NCBI RefSeq assembly: GCF_004564075.1
Contig: NZ_CP038256.1
Location: forward strand, 1,550,001 to 1,614,000
Origin: Microbacterium sediminis
GTDB lineage: Bacteria; Actinomycetota; Actinomycetes; Actinomycetales; Microbacteriaceae
Reading direction: 5' to 3'
DNA length: 64,000 nucleotides
Below, in pieces: positions 47,541-56,812 of this stretch. The number at the start of each line of letters is the position of its first letter. The first letter of the stretch is position 1. A program made the position numbers and the translations under genes. The notes beneath the pieces were generated by a model. It had not been told where the DNA came from. It searched no databases and saw only the letters and a list, made by a program, of their open reading frames with translations.

Positions 47541-47908
47541 GCTCGTTCTCGTTCCTCGTGGTGGTGCGCCGGGGTCGTGCCGTCGGCGATGGCGTGCTCG
47601 GCCTGGAAGATCGCGTCGGATACCAACTGGGAGGCGTGCTCGTTCGCCAGCCGGTAGAAGACCCGCTGGCCCTCCTGCCGGGTCGACACGATCCGCGCCA
47701 TCCGCAGCTTCGCCAGGTGCTGCGAGACCGCCGCTGGCGACTTGTCCACGATGTCGGCGATGTGATTCACCGACAGCTCGTCGTTGGTGCGCAGGGCCAG
47801 GATGATCCGCACTCGGGTCGCGTCCGCGAGGAGGCCGAACACCTCGACCGCAAGTTCCACGTACTGGCTGTCCGGGTCCATTCCACATCTCTGCTTATCT
47901 GCATCCAT
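47537..47908 (-). CDS. KmtR/NmtR-like ArsR-family metal sensor
   Basis: The 123 residues have the winged helix DKSPAAVSQHLAKLRMARIV and a C-terminal part with ligand-type residues H91, E104/H105 (NEHASQLVSDAIFQAEHAIA) and a HHH run (115-117). These positions match the alpha-5 sites of Ni/Co sensors of mycobacteria (NmtR, KmtR). The start is the ATG after AATAAT, with MDPDSQ nine codons later as an alternative. Divides the CDF operon from the right end of the element. Confidence 0.85.
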   Translation of the reverse strand: MDADKQRCGMDPDSQYVELAVEVFGLLADATRVRIILALRTNDELSVNHIADIVDKSPAAVSQHLAKLRMARIVSTRQEGQRVFYRLANEHASQLVSDAIFQAEHAIADGTTPAHHHEERERA

Positions 47909-47920
47909 ACGCAGATTATT
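47897..47920 (-). promoter_or_regulatory. Operator/promoter of the KmtR-like sensor
   Basis: AATAAT (47915-47920) lies 6 nt before the ATG at 47908, so the transcript is probably leaderless. The dyad ATCTGC-8nt-GCAGAT (47897-47916) overlaps both the -10 and the first codons, placing repressor where it would block the start. Confidence 0.6.
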
Positions 47921-48020
47921 GCATCATTCGTCGCGCGAGGAGTGAACGCGACAAGCATTCCCCAGCCGCTGGATCCCCCCAATATCGCCAGAAGGAACAG
48001 CGCGCACTACCAATAGCCGC
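47909..48020. other. Right end of the element
   Basis: About 110 bp between the sensor start and the right core. It contains the sensor promoter and no gene, and then caatagccgc before GATGCAG. The tract next to the core (AATAGCCGC) resembles the dprA arm at the left core (TATTGCGGC) imperfectly, which could reflect recombinase binding arms. Confidence 0.4.
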
Positions 48021-48471
48021 GATGCAGACCGGCCAGCCCGACCGGGTCGCCGCGCACCCACAGCGCCGGCGGCGCGTGGTCCCCGAGGTCGGCGAGCTGC
48101 TCGGGCCACAGCGGGCCGTCCTCGGGGACCAGCAGCGTGAGCCCGCGGCGGCGCATGGTCTCGAGCGCCGCCGCCACGAGGCGCGCGCCCTCCGCCAGGC
48201 GCGGCCGCCAGCGCGACACCGCGGCGGCCCACTCCGCCTCCGCCACCCCGGGCGGGGCGGCACCCGAGCCGGCCGCCGCCCGGCCCGCGGCGACGAGCGC
48301 GTCGACGGGCCCCAGCGCGTTCACCGTGCGCCCCGCCACCCCGTCGCCGGTCTCGGCGACGATCGCCCACGCCGCCCGGGCGATGCGCGTCTCGCGCTCG
48401 GTGTCGGACGCGTGCGGCCAGAGCGCGGCCGCCGCGCCGGCGACGGCGCGCTCCCTCAGGATGCCGCTCAT
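48007..48471 (-). pseudogene. dprA: dprA, 5' part (truncated by the insertion)
   Basis: The start MSGILRERAVAGAAAALWPH overlaps the comM stop (ATGA). The frame covers the SAM-like N-terminal domain and the start of the core (ALWVRGDPVGLAG, codons 1-148), then runs through the core GATGCAG into the element. There it meets TAG after a few residues (LHRGYW). 154 residues, without the DprA Rossmann fold, so not active for ssDNA or RecA loading. Confidence 0.9.
48021..48027. other. Right attachment site (GATGCAG core)
   Basis: The second 7-bp core, reading CTGCATC on the coding strand of dprA. The in-frame join of both dprA fragments is exact if only one copy is kept. Confidence 0.7.
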
Positions 48472-49988
48472 GAGTCTCCTCCTCGTTTCAGGAACAGTGC
48501 GCGCCCCACGTCGGCGGCGCTCGGCACGTCGCGGCCGGCGAGGTCGGCGAGCGACCACGCCAGCCGCAGGATGCGGTCGTAGGCGCGCAGCGTGATGACG
48601 CCCCGGCGCAGCGCGGCATCCAGGGGACGACGCTCGTCGGCCGGGATCGCGGGGCCCGAGCCGCGCAGCCACGCGCCCGGCACCTCGGCGTTGAGCCGCC
48701 ACGGCGTGCCCGCCAGGCGCCGGGCGGTGCGGGCCCGCGCGGCCATGACGCGCTCGCGCGCCTCGCGCGAAGAGACGTCGCCGCGCCCGGCCGCGGCGGT
48801 GACGCGCGACAGGTGCAGCTCGATGTCGATCCGGTCCAGCAGCGGCCCCGAGAGCTTGCGCTGATACGTGCGCACCACGTTCGGGGCGCACAGGCACGTG
48901 CCGCCGCGCACGCCGAACTCGCCGCACGGGCAGGGGTTCGTCGCCAGCACGAGCTGGAAGCGGGCGGGGAAGCTCGCGGTGAAGCCCGCGCGATGGATGT
49001 CGATGCGGCCGCTCTCCAGTGGCTGCCGCAGCGCGTCCAGCAGCCCCACCCGCGACTCGGCCGCCTCGTCCAGGAACAGCACGCCGCGGCTGGCGCGCGA
49101 GATCGCGCCCGGTCGCGCCGAGCGGGAGCCGCCGCCCACGAGCGAGGCCGCCGTGGCGCTGTGGTGCGGCGCCTCGAACGGCGGCGTGCGCGAGAGGGCG
49201 TCGACGACCTCGCCGCTCAGCGACCGCAGCGCGGCCACCTCGAGGGCGGCGTCGTCGTCCAGCGGCGGCAGGATCCCCGGCAGCCGGCTGGCCAGCATGG
49301 TCTTGCCCGCGCCGGGCGGACCGATCATGAGCAGGTGATGGCCGCCCGCGGCCGCCACGATGAGCGACTCGACCGCCTCGCGCTGGCCCACGACCTCGGC
49401 GAGGTCCCCCGGCTCCGACGCGGCGGCGACGACGGCCTCGCGCGCGACCGGGGCCAGATCCGGCACCTCGATCTCGGCACCGTGCCGCGCCGCGACCTGC
49501 GCGAGCGAGACCGCCCCCAGCACCTGCACGCCGGGCACGAGCTCGGCCTCCGCGCGGTTCGCGTGCGGCACCACCACGCGCTCGAACCCCGCCGCCGCGG
49601 CGGCGCGCACGGCCGGCAGCACGCCGGGCACCGGCCGCAGCCGGCCGTCCAGCCCGAGCTCCCCGAGGTGCACGGTGCGCGCGATCGACTCCGGGCGCAC
49701 GATGCCCTCGATCGCGAGCGTCGAGATCGCCACCCCGAGGTCGAACGCGGAGCCGTGCTTGGGCAGCGCCGCGGGCGAGAGATTGACGGTGATGCGCTGA
49801 CGCGGCAGCGGCAGGGCGCTGTTCTCGCACGCGCTCACCACGCGACGCGCGGCCTCGCCGAGCGTCTTGTCGGGCAGCCCGATGATCTTGAACTCCGGGG
49901 TGTGGGAGGTCACGTCGGCCTCGATCTCCACGAGCTCGCCGTGCAGGCCCGACAGCGCCACCGACCACGTGCGCGCGACCCTCACCAC
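48468..49988 (-). CDS. comM: ComM/YifB-family AAA ATPase (Mg-chelatase-like)
   Basis: ComM is a hexameric helicase for branch migration of D-loops in transformation. The 506 residues have the N-terminal Lon-like domain (FKIIGLPDKTLGEAARRV), Walker A MIGPPGAGKTMLASRL, Walker B GVLFLDEAAE, and the C-terminal Mg-chelatase domain with a Cys cluster (CPCGEFGVRGGTCLC). GTG start, with a second GTG next to it. It overlaps yraN by 7 nt and dprA by 4 nt. It is intact although dprA next to it is split. Confidence 0.94.
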   Translation of the reverse strand: MVRVARTWSVALSGLHGELVEIEADVTSHTPEFKIIGLPDKTLGEAARRVVSACENSALPLPRQRITVNLSPAALPKHGSAFDLGVAISTLAIEGIVRPESIARTVHLGELGLDGRLRPVPGVLPAVRAAAAAGFERVVVPHANRAEAELVPGVQVLGAVSLAQVAARHGAEIEVPDLAPVAREAVVAAASEPGDLAEVVGQREAVESLIVAAAGGHHLLMIGPPGAGKTMLASRLPGILPPLDDDAALEVAALRSLSGEVVDALSRTPPFEAPHHSATAASLVGGGSRSARPGAISRASRGVLFLDEAAESRVGLLDALRQPLESGRIDIHRAGFTASFPARFQLVLATNPCPCGEFGVRGGTCLCAPNVVRTYQRKLSGPLLDRIDIELHLSRVTAAAGRGDVSSREARERVMAARARTARRLAGTPWRLNAEVPGAWLRGSGPAIPADERRPLDAALRRGVITLRAYDRILRLAWSLADLAGRDVPSAADVGRALFLKRGGDS

Positions 49989-50344
49989 AGCCCCTCGACG
50001 TGCTCCAGCCGCGCCGTGGCCGGGTCAGGCCCCACGAGCGCGACCACGTCGACCCGCAGGCGCCGGCCGCGGCTCGCGTCGGGATGCGCGCGGCGCCACG
50101 CGTAGGCGAGCCGCCACAGCCGCCGCAGCTTGCGATCGTCGACCGCCTCGAAGGGGTGCCCGAATGCCGTGCCGCTGCGGGTCTTCACCTCCACCGCCAC
50201 GATGCCGTCGTCGCGCTGGGCCACGATGTCGAGCTCGCCCTCGGCGCACCGCCAGTTGCGGTCGAGGATGACGTAGCCGCACTCACGCAGGTGCGCGGCC
50301 GCCCGCTCCTCTCCCGCCCGTCCCAGGTCGTCTTTGCGTGCCAT
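49982..50344 (-). CDS. YraN/UPF0102 family nuclease-like protein
   Basis: The start is MARKDDLGRAGEERAAAHL. The 120-residue protein has the Holliday-junction-resolvase-like fold: YVILDRNWRCAEGELDIVAQ and IVAVEVKTRSG, with E, D, E and K residues as in PD-(D/E)xK nucleases. Function unknown; usually near comM and rnhB, as here. Confidence 0.9.
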   Translation of the reverse strand: MARKDDLGRAGEERAAAHLRECGYVILDRNWRCAEGELDIVAQRDDGIVAVEVKTRSGTAFGHPFEAVDDRKLRRLWRLAYAWRRAHPDASRGRRLRVDVVALVGPDPATARLEHVEGLW

Positions 50345-50480
50345 GACGCCCAGCGTCGCGCCGCGCACGGCGCCGCCGGACGGGATCCCGCGGATTGTGG
50401 ACAGGCCGCGCGCCGGCCGGCCCTGTGAGCGAGCGTTCAGCGGCTCCCCGCGCCCGCGCGACGCATAGGATGGACGCATC

Positions 50481-50807
50481 ATGGATGACGACGTCTTCGA
50501 GGACTACGACCGCGAACTCGAGCTTGCGCTGTACCGCGAGTACCGGGACGTCGTCGGGCAGTTCCAGTACGTGATCGAGACCGAGCGCCGGTTCTACCTG
50601 GCCAACGAGGTCAGCGTCGTCCGTCACGACACCGAGCACGACTTCTACTTCGAGCTGACGATGAACGACGTCTGGGTGTGGGACATCTACCGCGCCGACC
50701 GGTTCGTCAAGTCGGTGCGCGTGCTGACGTTCAAGGACGTCAACATCGAGGAGCTCACCCGCCGCGACTTCCAGCTGCCCGAGGAGCTCTCGCTCGACGG
50801 CAGCTGA
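50481..50807 (+). CDS. DUF2469 family protein
   Basis: The 108-residue acidic protein starts MDDDVFEDYDRELELALYRE and includes VVGQFQYVIETERRFYLANE and TMNDVWVWDIYRADRF. It is an actinobacterial signature protein of unknown role, found next to rnhB and yraN in many genomes. It is on the opposite strand here. A TAGGAT hexamer lies 9 nt before the ATG. Confidence 0.93.
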   Translation: MDDDVFEDYDRELELALYREYRDVVGQFQYVIETERRFYLANEVSVVRHDTEHDFYFELTMNDVWVWDIYRADRFVKSVRVLTFKDVNIEELTRRDFQLPEELSLDGS

Positions 50808-50817
50808 GCAGCGCGCG

Positions 50818-51477
50818 TCAGAACAGCGTGGGCGCGTCGGCGATCGCCCACGAGCGCCGGTGATACGCGCTCAGGCCGTTCGCGCGGATCGCGTCGCGGT
50901 GCGCCGGGCTGGCGTACCCCTTGTTGCGGCCCCACTCGTACACCGGATGGTCGTCGTGCAGCCGCGTCATCTCGGCGTCGCGCGCGACCTTGGCGATCAC
51001 CGAGGCCGCCGAGATCGAGGCGCAGTCGCGGTCGCCCTTGATCACCGAGCGCACGTTCAGGCCGCGGCCGCCCGCCGGGGTGATGTAGTCGTAGTTGCCA
51101 TCGAGCAGGACGACGCCCGACGCGGCCGGGAAGCCGAGCTCCTCGACCGCCGCCAGCGCGCGCAGCGCCGCCAGGCCGAGGGCGCGCATGATGCCGACCT
51201 CGTCGATCTCGGCCGCGCTGGCCCACCCCACGGCGCTGGCCCGCACCCAGTCGGCGGCGCGCGCCGCCACATCGGGCCGCCGCGCCTCGGCCACGAGCTT
51301 GGAGTCGCGCAGGCCCTCGGGCACGCGCCGACGGGCGCCCGCCGCGTCGATCACCGACGCGCCCACCGCCACGGGCCCTGCCAGCGCGCCGCGCCCGACC
51401 TCGTCGCACGCGAACACGAGCGGCGTCTCGCGCAGCAGCTGCCGCTCGAGCGTGAGCCTGGGCGCGACGACCGTCAT
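50818..51477 (-). CDS. rnhB: Ribonuclease HII
   Basis: RNase HII removes single ribonucleotides and RNA primers from DNA. The catalytic D25 and E26 are in ACDEVGRGALAGPVAV; further Asp is in VLLDGNYDYI and DRDCASISAASVIAKV. The start MTVVAPRLTLERQ overlaps the lepB stop (ATGA). 219 residues. Confidence 0.95.
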   Translation of the reverse strand: MTVVAPRLTLERQLLRETPLVFACDEVGRGALAGPVAVGASVIDAAGARRRVPEGLRDSKLVAEARRPDVAARAADWVRASAVGWASAAEIDEVGIMRALGLAALRALAAVEELGFPAASGVVLLDGNYDYITPAGGRGLNVRSVIKGDRDCASISAASVIAKVARDAEMTRLHDDHPVYEWGRNKGYASPAHRDAIRANGLSAYHRRSWAIADAPTLF

Positions 51478-52214
51478 CCGGCGGGCTCCGGATCGGGCAC
51501 GCCGGTGAAGGCGTTGGTGCCGTCGATCGGCCCGAACCGGTCGAACGGCCACATGCGCAGGAACACGCGCCCCACGACGTTCTCGACGGGGACGAAGCCG
51601 TCACCGGGCTGATCGGTGTTGTACCGCGAGTCCTTGGACATGTCGCGGTTGTCGCCGAGGACCCACAGGGATCCCTCCGGGACCACGACATCGAAGGGGA
51701 TGTTGGAGGCCTGCGTGTCGCCGGCGGGCAGCTTCAGGTACGACAGCTCGTCGACCGCCTGGCCGTTCACGGTGATCTGCCCCAGCGGGTTGCAGCACAC
51801 CACGTGATCGCCCGGCAGACCGATCAGGCGCTTGACGAGGTGGTCCTCCGAGTCCGAGGCCGAGACGCCGATCAGCGTGAGGAACCAGTCGACGCCCTCC
51901 TCGATCGGCGAGCGAGCCGGCTCGGGCGAGGCGGGCAGCCAGCCGCCCGGATCCGCGAAGACGATGATGTCGCCGCGCTCGTACTCGTTCCAGCGGGGCG
52001 TGAGCTCGTCCACGAGGATGCGGTCGTTGACGAGGAGGGTGTCCTCCATCGACGCGGAGGGGATGTAGAACGAGCGGACCACGAAGGTCTTGATGAGGAA
52101 CGACACCACGACCGCGATCACGATGATCACGGCGACGTCTCGGAGGAAGAGGGCGAGGCCGCGGCCGCCCGAGCGGGGCTTCGCGGCGGCGTCGACGGTG
52201 TCTGAACTGCTCAT
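51474..52214 (-). CDS. lepB: Signal peptidase I
   Basis: LepB cuts signal peptides on the outer face of the membrane. The start MSSSDTVDAAAKPRSGG follows AAGGA by 5 nt. One membrane helix (about 25-45), catalytic S55 (YIPSASMEDTLL) and K128 (DHLVKRLIGLPGDHV), and the C-terminal block GDNRDMSKDSRYN. The Cys pair VVCCNPLG is unusual in the middle of the fold. 246 residues, co-translated with rnhB. Confidence 0.95.
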   Translation of the reverse strand: MSSSDTVDAAAKPRSGGRGLALFLRDVAVIIVIAVVVSFLIKTFVVRSFYIPSASMEDTLLVNDRILVDELTPRWNEYERGDIIVFADPGGWLPASPEPARSPIEEGVDWFLTLIGVSASDSEDHLVKRLIGLPGDHVVCCNPLGQITVNGQAVDELSYLKLPAGDTQASNIPFDVVVPEGSLWVLGDNRDMSKDSRYNTDQPGDGFVPVENVVGRVFLRMWPFDRFGPIDGTNAFTGVPDPEPAG

Positions 52215-52325
52215 CTGATCCTTCGTCCGGCGCCGGAGCGGGCGCTCCCTCCAGGTTCGCACATCCGAGCGCGCGGCCCCGCACCGGCCCGCCGATTCGC
52301 GCCTGACAACTCCCCGGAAACGCGA

Positions 52326-52357
52326 AAGCGCCCCGGGTCCGCAGACCGGGGGCGCTT
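52326..52357 (-). terminator. Terminator after rplS
   Basis: The stem AAGCGCCCC / GGGGCGCTT with inner GGTC / GACC lies just downstream of rplS on the minus strand, with TTTCGCG after it. It isolates rplS from lepB. Confidence 0.75.
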
Positions 52358-52370
52358 CCGAGGGGCCGGA

Positions 52371-52721
52371 TTACGCGTTCTCGCGCTTCTCCTTGATCTT
52401 CGCCTTCTTGCCGCGCAGCTCGCGCAGGTAGTAGAGCTTCGCGCGACGCACGTCACCGCGGGTGACGACCTCGATCTTGTCGATGATCGGCGAGTGCACC
52501 GGGAAGGTGCGCTCCACGCCGACCTGGAAGCTGATCTTGCGGACCGTGAAGGTCTCGCGCACGCCGCCGCCCTGGCGGGCGATCACGACGCCCTGGAACA
52601 CCTGGACACGCGAGCGCGAGCCCTCGACGATGTTCACGTGCACCTTGATGGTGTCACCGGGGCCGAAGGCGGGGATGTCGGTGCGCAGCGATGCTGCGTC
52701 GACGGCGTCAATGAGGTTCAT
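52371..52721 (-). CDS. rplS: 50S ribosomal protein L19
   Basis: L19 lies at the 30S/50S interface. The start is [20 protein letters not shown], followed by [35 protein letters not shown] and the basic end. 116 residues. A very long open frame in the same phase runs to 59081 but only the L19 part is real. In many actinobacteria rplS follows trmD directly; here it is about 8 kb away, with the nitrite block between. Confidence 0.97.
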   Translation of the reverse strand: MNLIDAVDAASLRTDIPAFGPGDTIKVHVNIVEGSRSRVQVFQGVVIARQGGGVRETFTVRKISFQVGVERTFPVHSPIIDKIEVVTRGDVRRAKLYYLRELRGKKAKIKEKRENA

Positions 52722-52976
52722 GGCGCTATCTTTCTGCGGCCGCCACAGGTCGACCGCCATCGAAGGAAAGGAGATTCTCGTGCAGTGAGGCCGGATCCCG
52801 GCCCTCGTCCCCCCTGAGGCAGAGCGCGAAGCAGGATGCGCAACGGCGCACCGTGCCACAGCACAGCTCTCCATTCTGCCACGTCCGGGGCCCGTCCCCA
52901 AACCGCCCGCCGCGGCGCACAGCCCGCGCATCGGTGCATCCGCGAGAATGGAGACGACACCCCTGGAGGAACCGGA

Positions 52977-53750
52977 ATGATCGAACTGCGCACGCCCGCC
53001 GAGATCGAGCAGATGCGGCCCGCCGGCCGCTTCGTCGCCGAGACGCTCGCCACCCTGAAGGACGAGACGAAGGTCGGCACCAACCTGCTCGACATCGACC
53101 GCCGAGCGCACGACATGATCCGGGCCGCCGGCGCCGAGTCCTGCTACATCGACTACCACCCGTCGTTCGGCGCGATGCCGTTCGGCAAGGTGATCTGCAC
53201 CTCGATCAACGACGCCGTGCTGCACGGCCTGCCGTTCGATTACAACCTGCGCGACGGCGATCTCGTCACGCTCGACTTCGCCGCCTCGGTCGACGGCTGG
53301 GTCGCCGACTCCGCCGTGTCGTTCGTGGTCGGCACGCCGCGCGACGAGGACCTGCGAATCATCGAGACCACCGAGCGCGCCCTCGACGCCGCGATCGCAG
53401 CGGCGGTGCCCGGCAACCGGATCGGCGACATCTCCGCCGCCATCGCGGCCGTCGCGCACGGGGACGGCTACGCGATCAACACCGACTTCGGCGGGCACGG
53501 CGTCGGCCGCACGATGCACGGCGACCCGCACGTGCCCAACGACGGCCGCGCCGGTCGCGGGTACCCGCTCAAAGCCGGCCTCGTCCTCGCGCTCGAGCCG
53601 TGGCTGCTGCAGACCACCGACAAGCTCTTCACGGACCCCGACGGCTGGACGCTGCGCAGCACCGACGGATCGCGCGGCGCCCACTCCGAGCACACGATCG
53701 CGATCACCGCGGACGGCCCGATCATCCTCACCGACCGCTCCGGGCTGTGA
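52977..53750 (+). CDS. map: Methionine aminopeptidase
   Basis: MAP removes the first Met of new proteins. The 257-residue type I enzyme starts [20 protein letters not shown] after GGAGG. Metal ligands are visible in [20 protein letters not shown] (Asp, Asp), [16 protein letters not shown] (His), LALEPWLL (Glu), and [11 protein letters not shown] (Glu). No N-terminal SH3-like extension. Divergent from rplS. It lies beside the nirB gene with 102 bp between. Confidence 0.93.
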   Translation: MIELRTPAEIEQMRPAGRFVAETLATLKDETKVGTNLLDIDRRAHDMIRAAGAESCYIDYHPSFGAMPFGKVICTSINDAVLHGLPFDYNLRDGDLVTLDFAASVDGWVADSAVSFVVGTPRDEDLRIIETTERALDAAIAAAVPGNRIGDISAAIAAVAHGDGYAINTDFGGHGVGRTMHGDPHVPNDGRAGRGYPLKAGLVLALEPWLLQTTDKLFTDPDGWTLRSTDGSRGAHSEHTIAITADGPIILTDRSGL

Positions 53751-53840
53751 GCGCGTTCTCACACGCGGCGAAGGCCGCATGTGAGGGAACTGTTCGCGCG
53801 AGGTAATCGCCCGGGCGCGGGCGGGGAAACACCGGCTTCC

Positions 53841-53852
53841 TAGCCTGGGCGC
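53841..53852 (+). promoter_or_regulatory. -10 hexamer 6 nt before nirB ATG
   Basis: TAGCCT (53841-53846) is followed by GGGCGC and the nirB ATG. It resembles the other leaderless-type starts in this window. No Shine-Dalgarno sequence is seen. Confidence 0.5.
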
Positions 53853-56432
53853 ATGATCGCCGACACGCTCCCCTCCCGCCGCGTCGTCGTCGTGGGCGCC
53901 GGCATGGTCGCCCACCGCTTCGTCGAGAGCCTGCTCGCGCGCGGCGACGCGCCGTGGCGGGTCACCGTCGTGGGCGACGAGGGCCGGCTGCCGTACGACC
54001 GCGTCGGCCTGACCTCGTACTTCAGCGGGCGATCCGCCGACGACCTCGCGCTCGAGGCCGCCCCGCTGCGCGATCCGCGCGTGACGGTGATCCCCCGCGA
54101 CCCCGTGGTGATGATCGACCGCGACCGGCGGTTCGTGCGCACGGCCTCCGGCGTCGAGCACGCGTACGACGCGCTCGTGCTCGCGACGGGCTCGTCGGCG
54201 CCGCGCCCCGCGGTGGAGGGCGCCCACCTGCCCGGCTGCTTCGTGTACCGCACGATCGACGACCTCGAGCGGCTGACCGCGTTCGTCGAGCGCCGCTCGG
54301 CGGAGCTCGGCCGGCCCCTCGTCGGCCGGGTGGTCGGCGGCGGCCTGCTGGGGCTCGAGGCCGCGGGGGCGCTGCGCGGCCTCGGCGTCGACTGCACCGT
54401 GCTGCAGTCCGGCACCCACCTGATGAACCAGCAGCTCGACCGCGCGGCCGGCGAGGTGCTGGGGCGCCTCATCACGCGCCGGGGCATCGGCGTGCGCACG
54501 CAGGCACGCTCGACCCGCTTCGATCCGGATCACACGGGCCAGGTCGCGGGCATCGAGTTCCAGGACGGCTCGTACGAGGCCGCCGACGTCGTGATCTTCA
54601 CGGTGGGCGTGCGCGCCAACGACCGCATCGCGCGCGAGGCCGACCTGCCCAGCGCCCCGTACGGCGGCGTGATCATCGACGAGGCGTGCCGCACCGCCGA
54701 CCCGGCGATCTACGCGATCGGCGAGGTGGCGAGCTTCGAGGGCCGGTGCGTGGGGCTCGTCGCCCCGGGGTACGCGATGGCCGAGGTCGCCGCCGATCGC
54801 CTCTCGGGCGGCGAGGCGTCGTTCCCCGGCTACGACGACTCGACCAAGCTCAAGCTCTCGGGCGTCGACGTCGCGAGCTTCGGCGACGCGATGGCCACCA
54901 CGCCCGGCGCGCTCGACGTCGTCTACACCGATCCGATCGGCGGCGTCTACAAGAAGCTCGTGCTCTCGGACGACGCGCGGACCCTGCTCGGCGGCATCCT
55001 CGTCGGCGATGCCTCGGCCTACGGCTCGCTGCGGCCGCTGGTGGGGATGCCGCTCGGGGCCGATCCGGCCGCCTATCTGCTCCCGGCGGACGGTGTCGAG
55101 GCGCCGGCGGGCGACCTGCCCGACGAGGCGATCGTGTGCTCGTGCTCGAGCGTGACGGCCGGCCGGATCCGCGGCGCGGTGCACGACGACGGCTGCGCGG
55201 ACGCCGCGGCCGTGAAGGCGTGCACGAAGGCCGGCGCCACGTGCGGGTCGTGCTTCGTGACGGTGAAGAAGATCGTCGGCAAGGAGCTCACGCGGCTGGG
55301 CCAGACCGTCAGCACCGCGATGTGCGAGCACTTCGACCTCTCGCGTCGGCAGCTCTTCGACGCGATCCTCGTGTCGGAGCTGACCACCTTCAGCGAGATC
55401 ATCGGGCGCTTCGGCCGCGGGCGGGGCTGCGACATCTGCAAGCCCGCGGTCGCGAGCATCCTCGCCGGCCTGGTCGGGCGCCACGTGCTCGACGGCGAGA
55501 ACGCCGCGCTGCAGGACACCAACGATCACGTCATGGCCAACATGCAGAAGGACGGCTCGTACTCGGTCGTGCCGCGCATGCCGGGCGGCGAGGTGACCCC
55601 GGAGGGCCTGATCGAGGTCGGGCAGATCGCGAAGGACTTCGGGCTGTACACGAAGATCACCGGCGGCCAGCGCATCGACATGTTCGGCGCCCGGCTCGAG
55701 CAGCTGCCGCTCATCTGGCAGCGCCTCGTCGACGCGGGCTTCGAGTCGGGGCACGCGTACGGCAAGTCGCTGCGCACCGTGAAGTCGTGCGTGGGATCGA
55801 CGTGGTGCCGCTACGGCGTGCTCGACTCCGTGGGCATGGCGGTGCGGCTCGAGCTGCGCTACCGGGGCCTGCGGGCGCCGCACAAGCTCAAGCTCGGCGT
55901 CTCGGGCTGCGCGCGGGAGTGCGCGGAGGCGCGCGGCAAGGACGTCGGCGTGATCGCGACCGAGCACGGCTGGAACATGTACGTGGGCGGCAACGGCGGC
56001 TTCAGCCCGCGCCACGCGCAGCTGCTGGCCGAGGGACTGAGCGACGCCGAGCTCATCACGGCCATCGACCGGTTCTTCCTGTATTACATCCGCACGGCCG
56101 ATCGCCTGCAGCGCACGGCGCCGTGGCTGGAGGAGCTCGAGGGCGGCATCGACGGGCTGCGCGCGGTGATCTTCGACGACGCGCTCGGCATCTCCGCCGA
56201 TCTCGACGCCGCCATGGCCCGGCACGTGGACGGCTACGAGGACGAGTGGGCGGCGACCCTGCGCGATCCCGAGAAGCTCACGCGCTTCCACTCGTTCGTC
56301 AATGCGCCCGACACCCCCGATCCCTCGCTCGCCTACGTGCCCGAGCGCGGCCAGGTGCGGCCCGCGACGCGCGAGGAGCGCGAGGGCGGCGCGGTGCTCA
56401 TCGCCGGCACGACGCTGGAGGTGCGCCGATGA
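53853..56432 (+). CDS. nirB: Nitrite reductase [NAD(P)H], large subunit
   Basis: NirB reduces nitrite to ammonium with NADH/NADPH electrons. The 859 residues have a pyridine-nucleotide/FAD part (1-400), a BFD [2Fe-2S] site (C429, C431, C464, C467), a second BFD-like domain ([12 protein letters not shown]), and the siroheme/[4Fe-4S] domain with C646, C652 ([11 protein letters not shown]) and C686, C690 ([10 protein letters not shown]). Full length. It overlaps nirD by 4 nt (ATGA). Its cofactor is made by the genes downstream. Confidence 0.96.
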   Translation: MIADTLPSRRVVVVGAGMVAHRFVESLLARGDAPWRVTVVGDEGRLPYDRVGLTSYFSGRSADDLALEAAPLRDPRVTVIPRDPVVMIDRDRRFVRTASGVEHAYDALVLATGSSAPRPAVEGAHLPGCFVYRTIDDLERLTAFVERRSAELGRPLVGRVVGGGLLGLEAAGALRGLGVDCTVLQSGTHLMNQQLDRAAGEVLGRLITRRGIGVRTQARSTRFDPDHTGQVAGIEFQDGSYEAADVVIFTVGVRANDRIAREADLPSAPYGGVIIDEACRTADPAIYAIGEVASFEGRCVGLVAPGYAMAEVAADRLSGGEASFPGYDDSTKLKLSGVDVASFGDAMATTPGALDVVYTDPIGGVYKKLVLSDDARTLLGGILVGDASAYGSLRPLVGMPLGADPAAYLLPADGVEAPAGDLPDEAIVCSCSSVTAGRIRGAVHDDGCADAAAVKACTKAGATCGSCFVTVKKIVGKELTRLGQTVSTAMCEHFDLSRRQLFDAILVSELTTFSEIIGRFGRGRGCDICKPAVASILAGLVGRHVLDGENAALQDTNDHVMANMQKDGSYSVVPRMPGGEVTPEGLIEVGQIAKDFGLYTKITGGQRIDMFGARLEQLPLIWQRLVDAGFESGHAYGKSLRTVKSCVGSTWCRYGVLDSVGMAVRLELRYRGLRAPHKLKLGVSGCARECAEARGKDVGVIATEHGWNMYVGGNGGFSPRHAQLLAEGLSDAELITAIDRFFLYYIRTADRLQRTAPWLEELEGGIDGLRAVIFDDALGISADLDAAMARHVDGYEDEWAATLRDPEKLTRFHSFVNAPDTPDPSLAYVPERGQVRPATREEREGGAVLIAGTTLEVRR

Positions 56433-56812
56433 CCATCGTCGAGACCCGGACGGCCGCGTGGGTGCGCGTCTGCGCGCTCGCCGACCTCGAGCTCGAGCGC
56501 GGTCGCGCGGCGCTGATCGGCGACGTGCAGGTGGCGCTGTTCCTGCTGGCCGACGGCTCCGTCCGCGCCGTGTCGAACTATGACCCCTACGGCGGGGCAC
56601 ACGTGCTGTCGCGGGGTATCGTCGGCTCCAAGCTGCTGGCCGACGGCACCGAGATCCCGACGATCGCCTCTCCCCTGCACAAGCAGGCGTGGGATCTGCG
56701 CACGGGCATGGTCGTCGAGACGCAGGGCAAGGACGAGCGCTCCGTGCCGGTGTATCCGGTCGGAATCGAGGACGGCACGGTCTGGGTGCGGATGCGGGAG
56801 GTGACATCGTGA
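56429..56812 (+). CDS. nirD: Nitrite reductase [NAD(P)H], small subunit
   Basis: The 127 residues have a Rieske-like fold, but without the Cys/His pairs: [17 protein letters not shown] has no cluster ligands and [12 protein letters not shown] keeps only a His. This is usual for NirD. It overlaps nirB (ATGA) and the next gene (GTGA). Confidence 0.93.
   Translation: MTIVETRTAAWVRVCALADLELERGRAALIGDVQVALFLLADGSVRAVSNYDPYGGAHVLSRGIVGSKLLADGTEIPTIASPLHKQAWDLRTGMVVETQGKDERSVPVYPVGIEDGTVWVRMREVTS

Larger units (their letters stand above)
39827..48027. mobile_element. 8.2-kb metal-resistance element inserted in dprA
   Basis: The bounds are two direct copies of GATGCAG (39827-39833, 48021-48027), one at each dprA half. 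The unit between them is 8187 bp. It carries, left to right, a tyrosine recombinase, a small HTH protein, a large zinc-ribbon protein, two metal-sensor/transporter blocks and an exporter. It has a lower GC impression than the host flanks. No terminal inverted repeats longer than a few bases are visible, which fits a tyrosine-recombinase element rather than a DDE transposon. The site and layout are an inference from the split gene. Confidence 0.88.

Noticed and set aside
39827..48027. Simple composite transposon with insertion sequences at the ends
   Set aside because: No DDE transposase or long inverted repeats are seen. Both ends are short direct repeats and the recombination genes are of tyrosine type.
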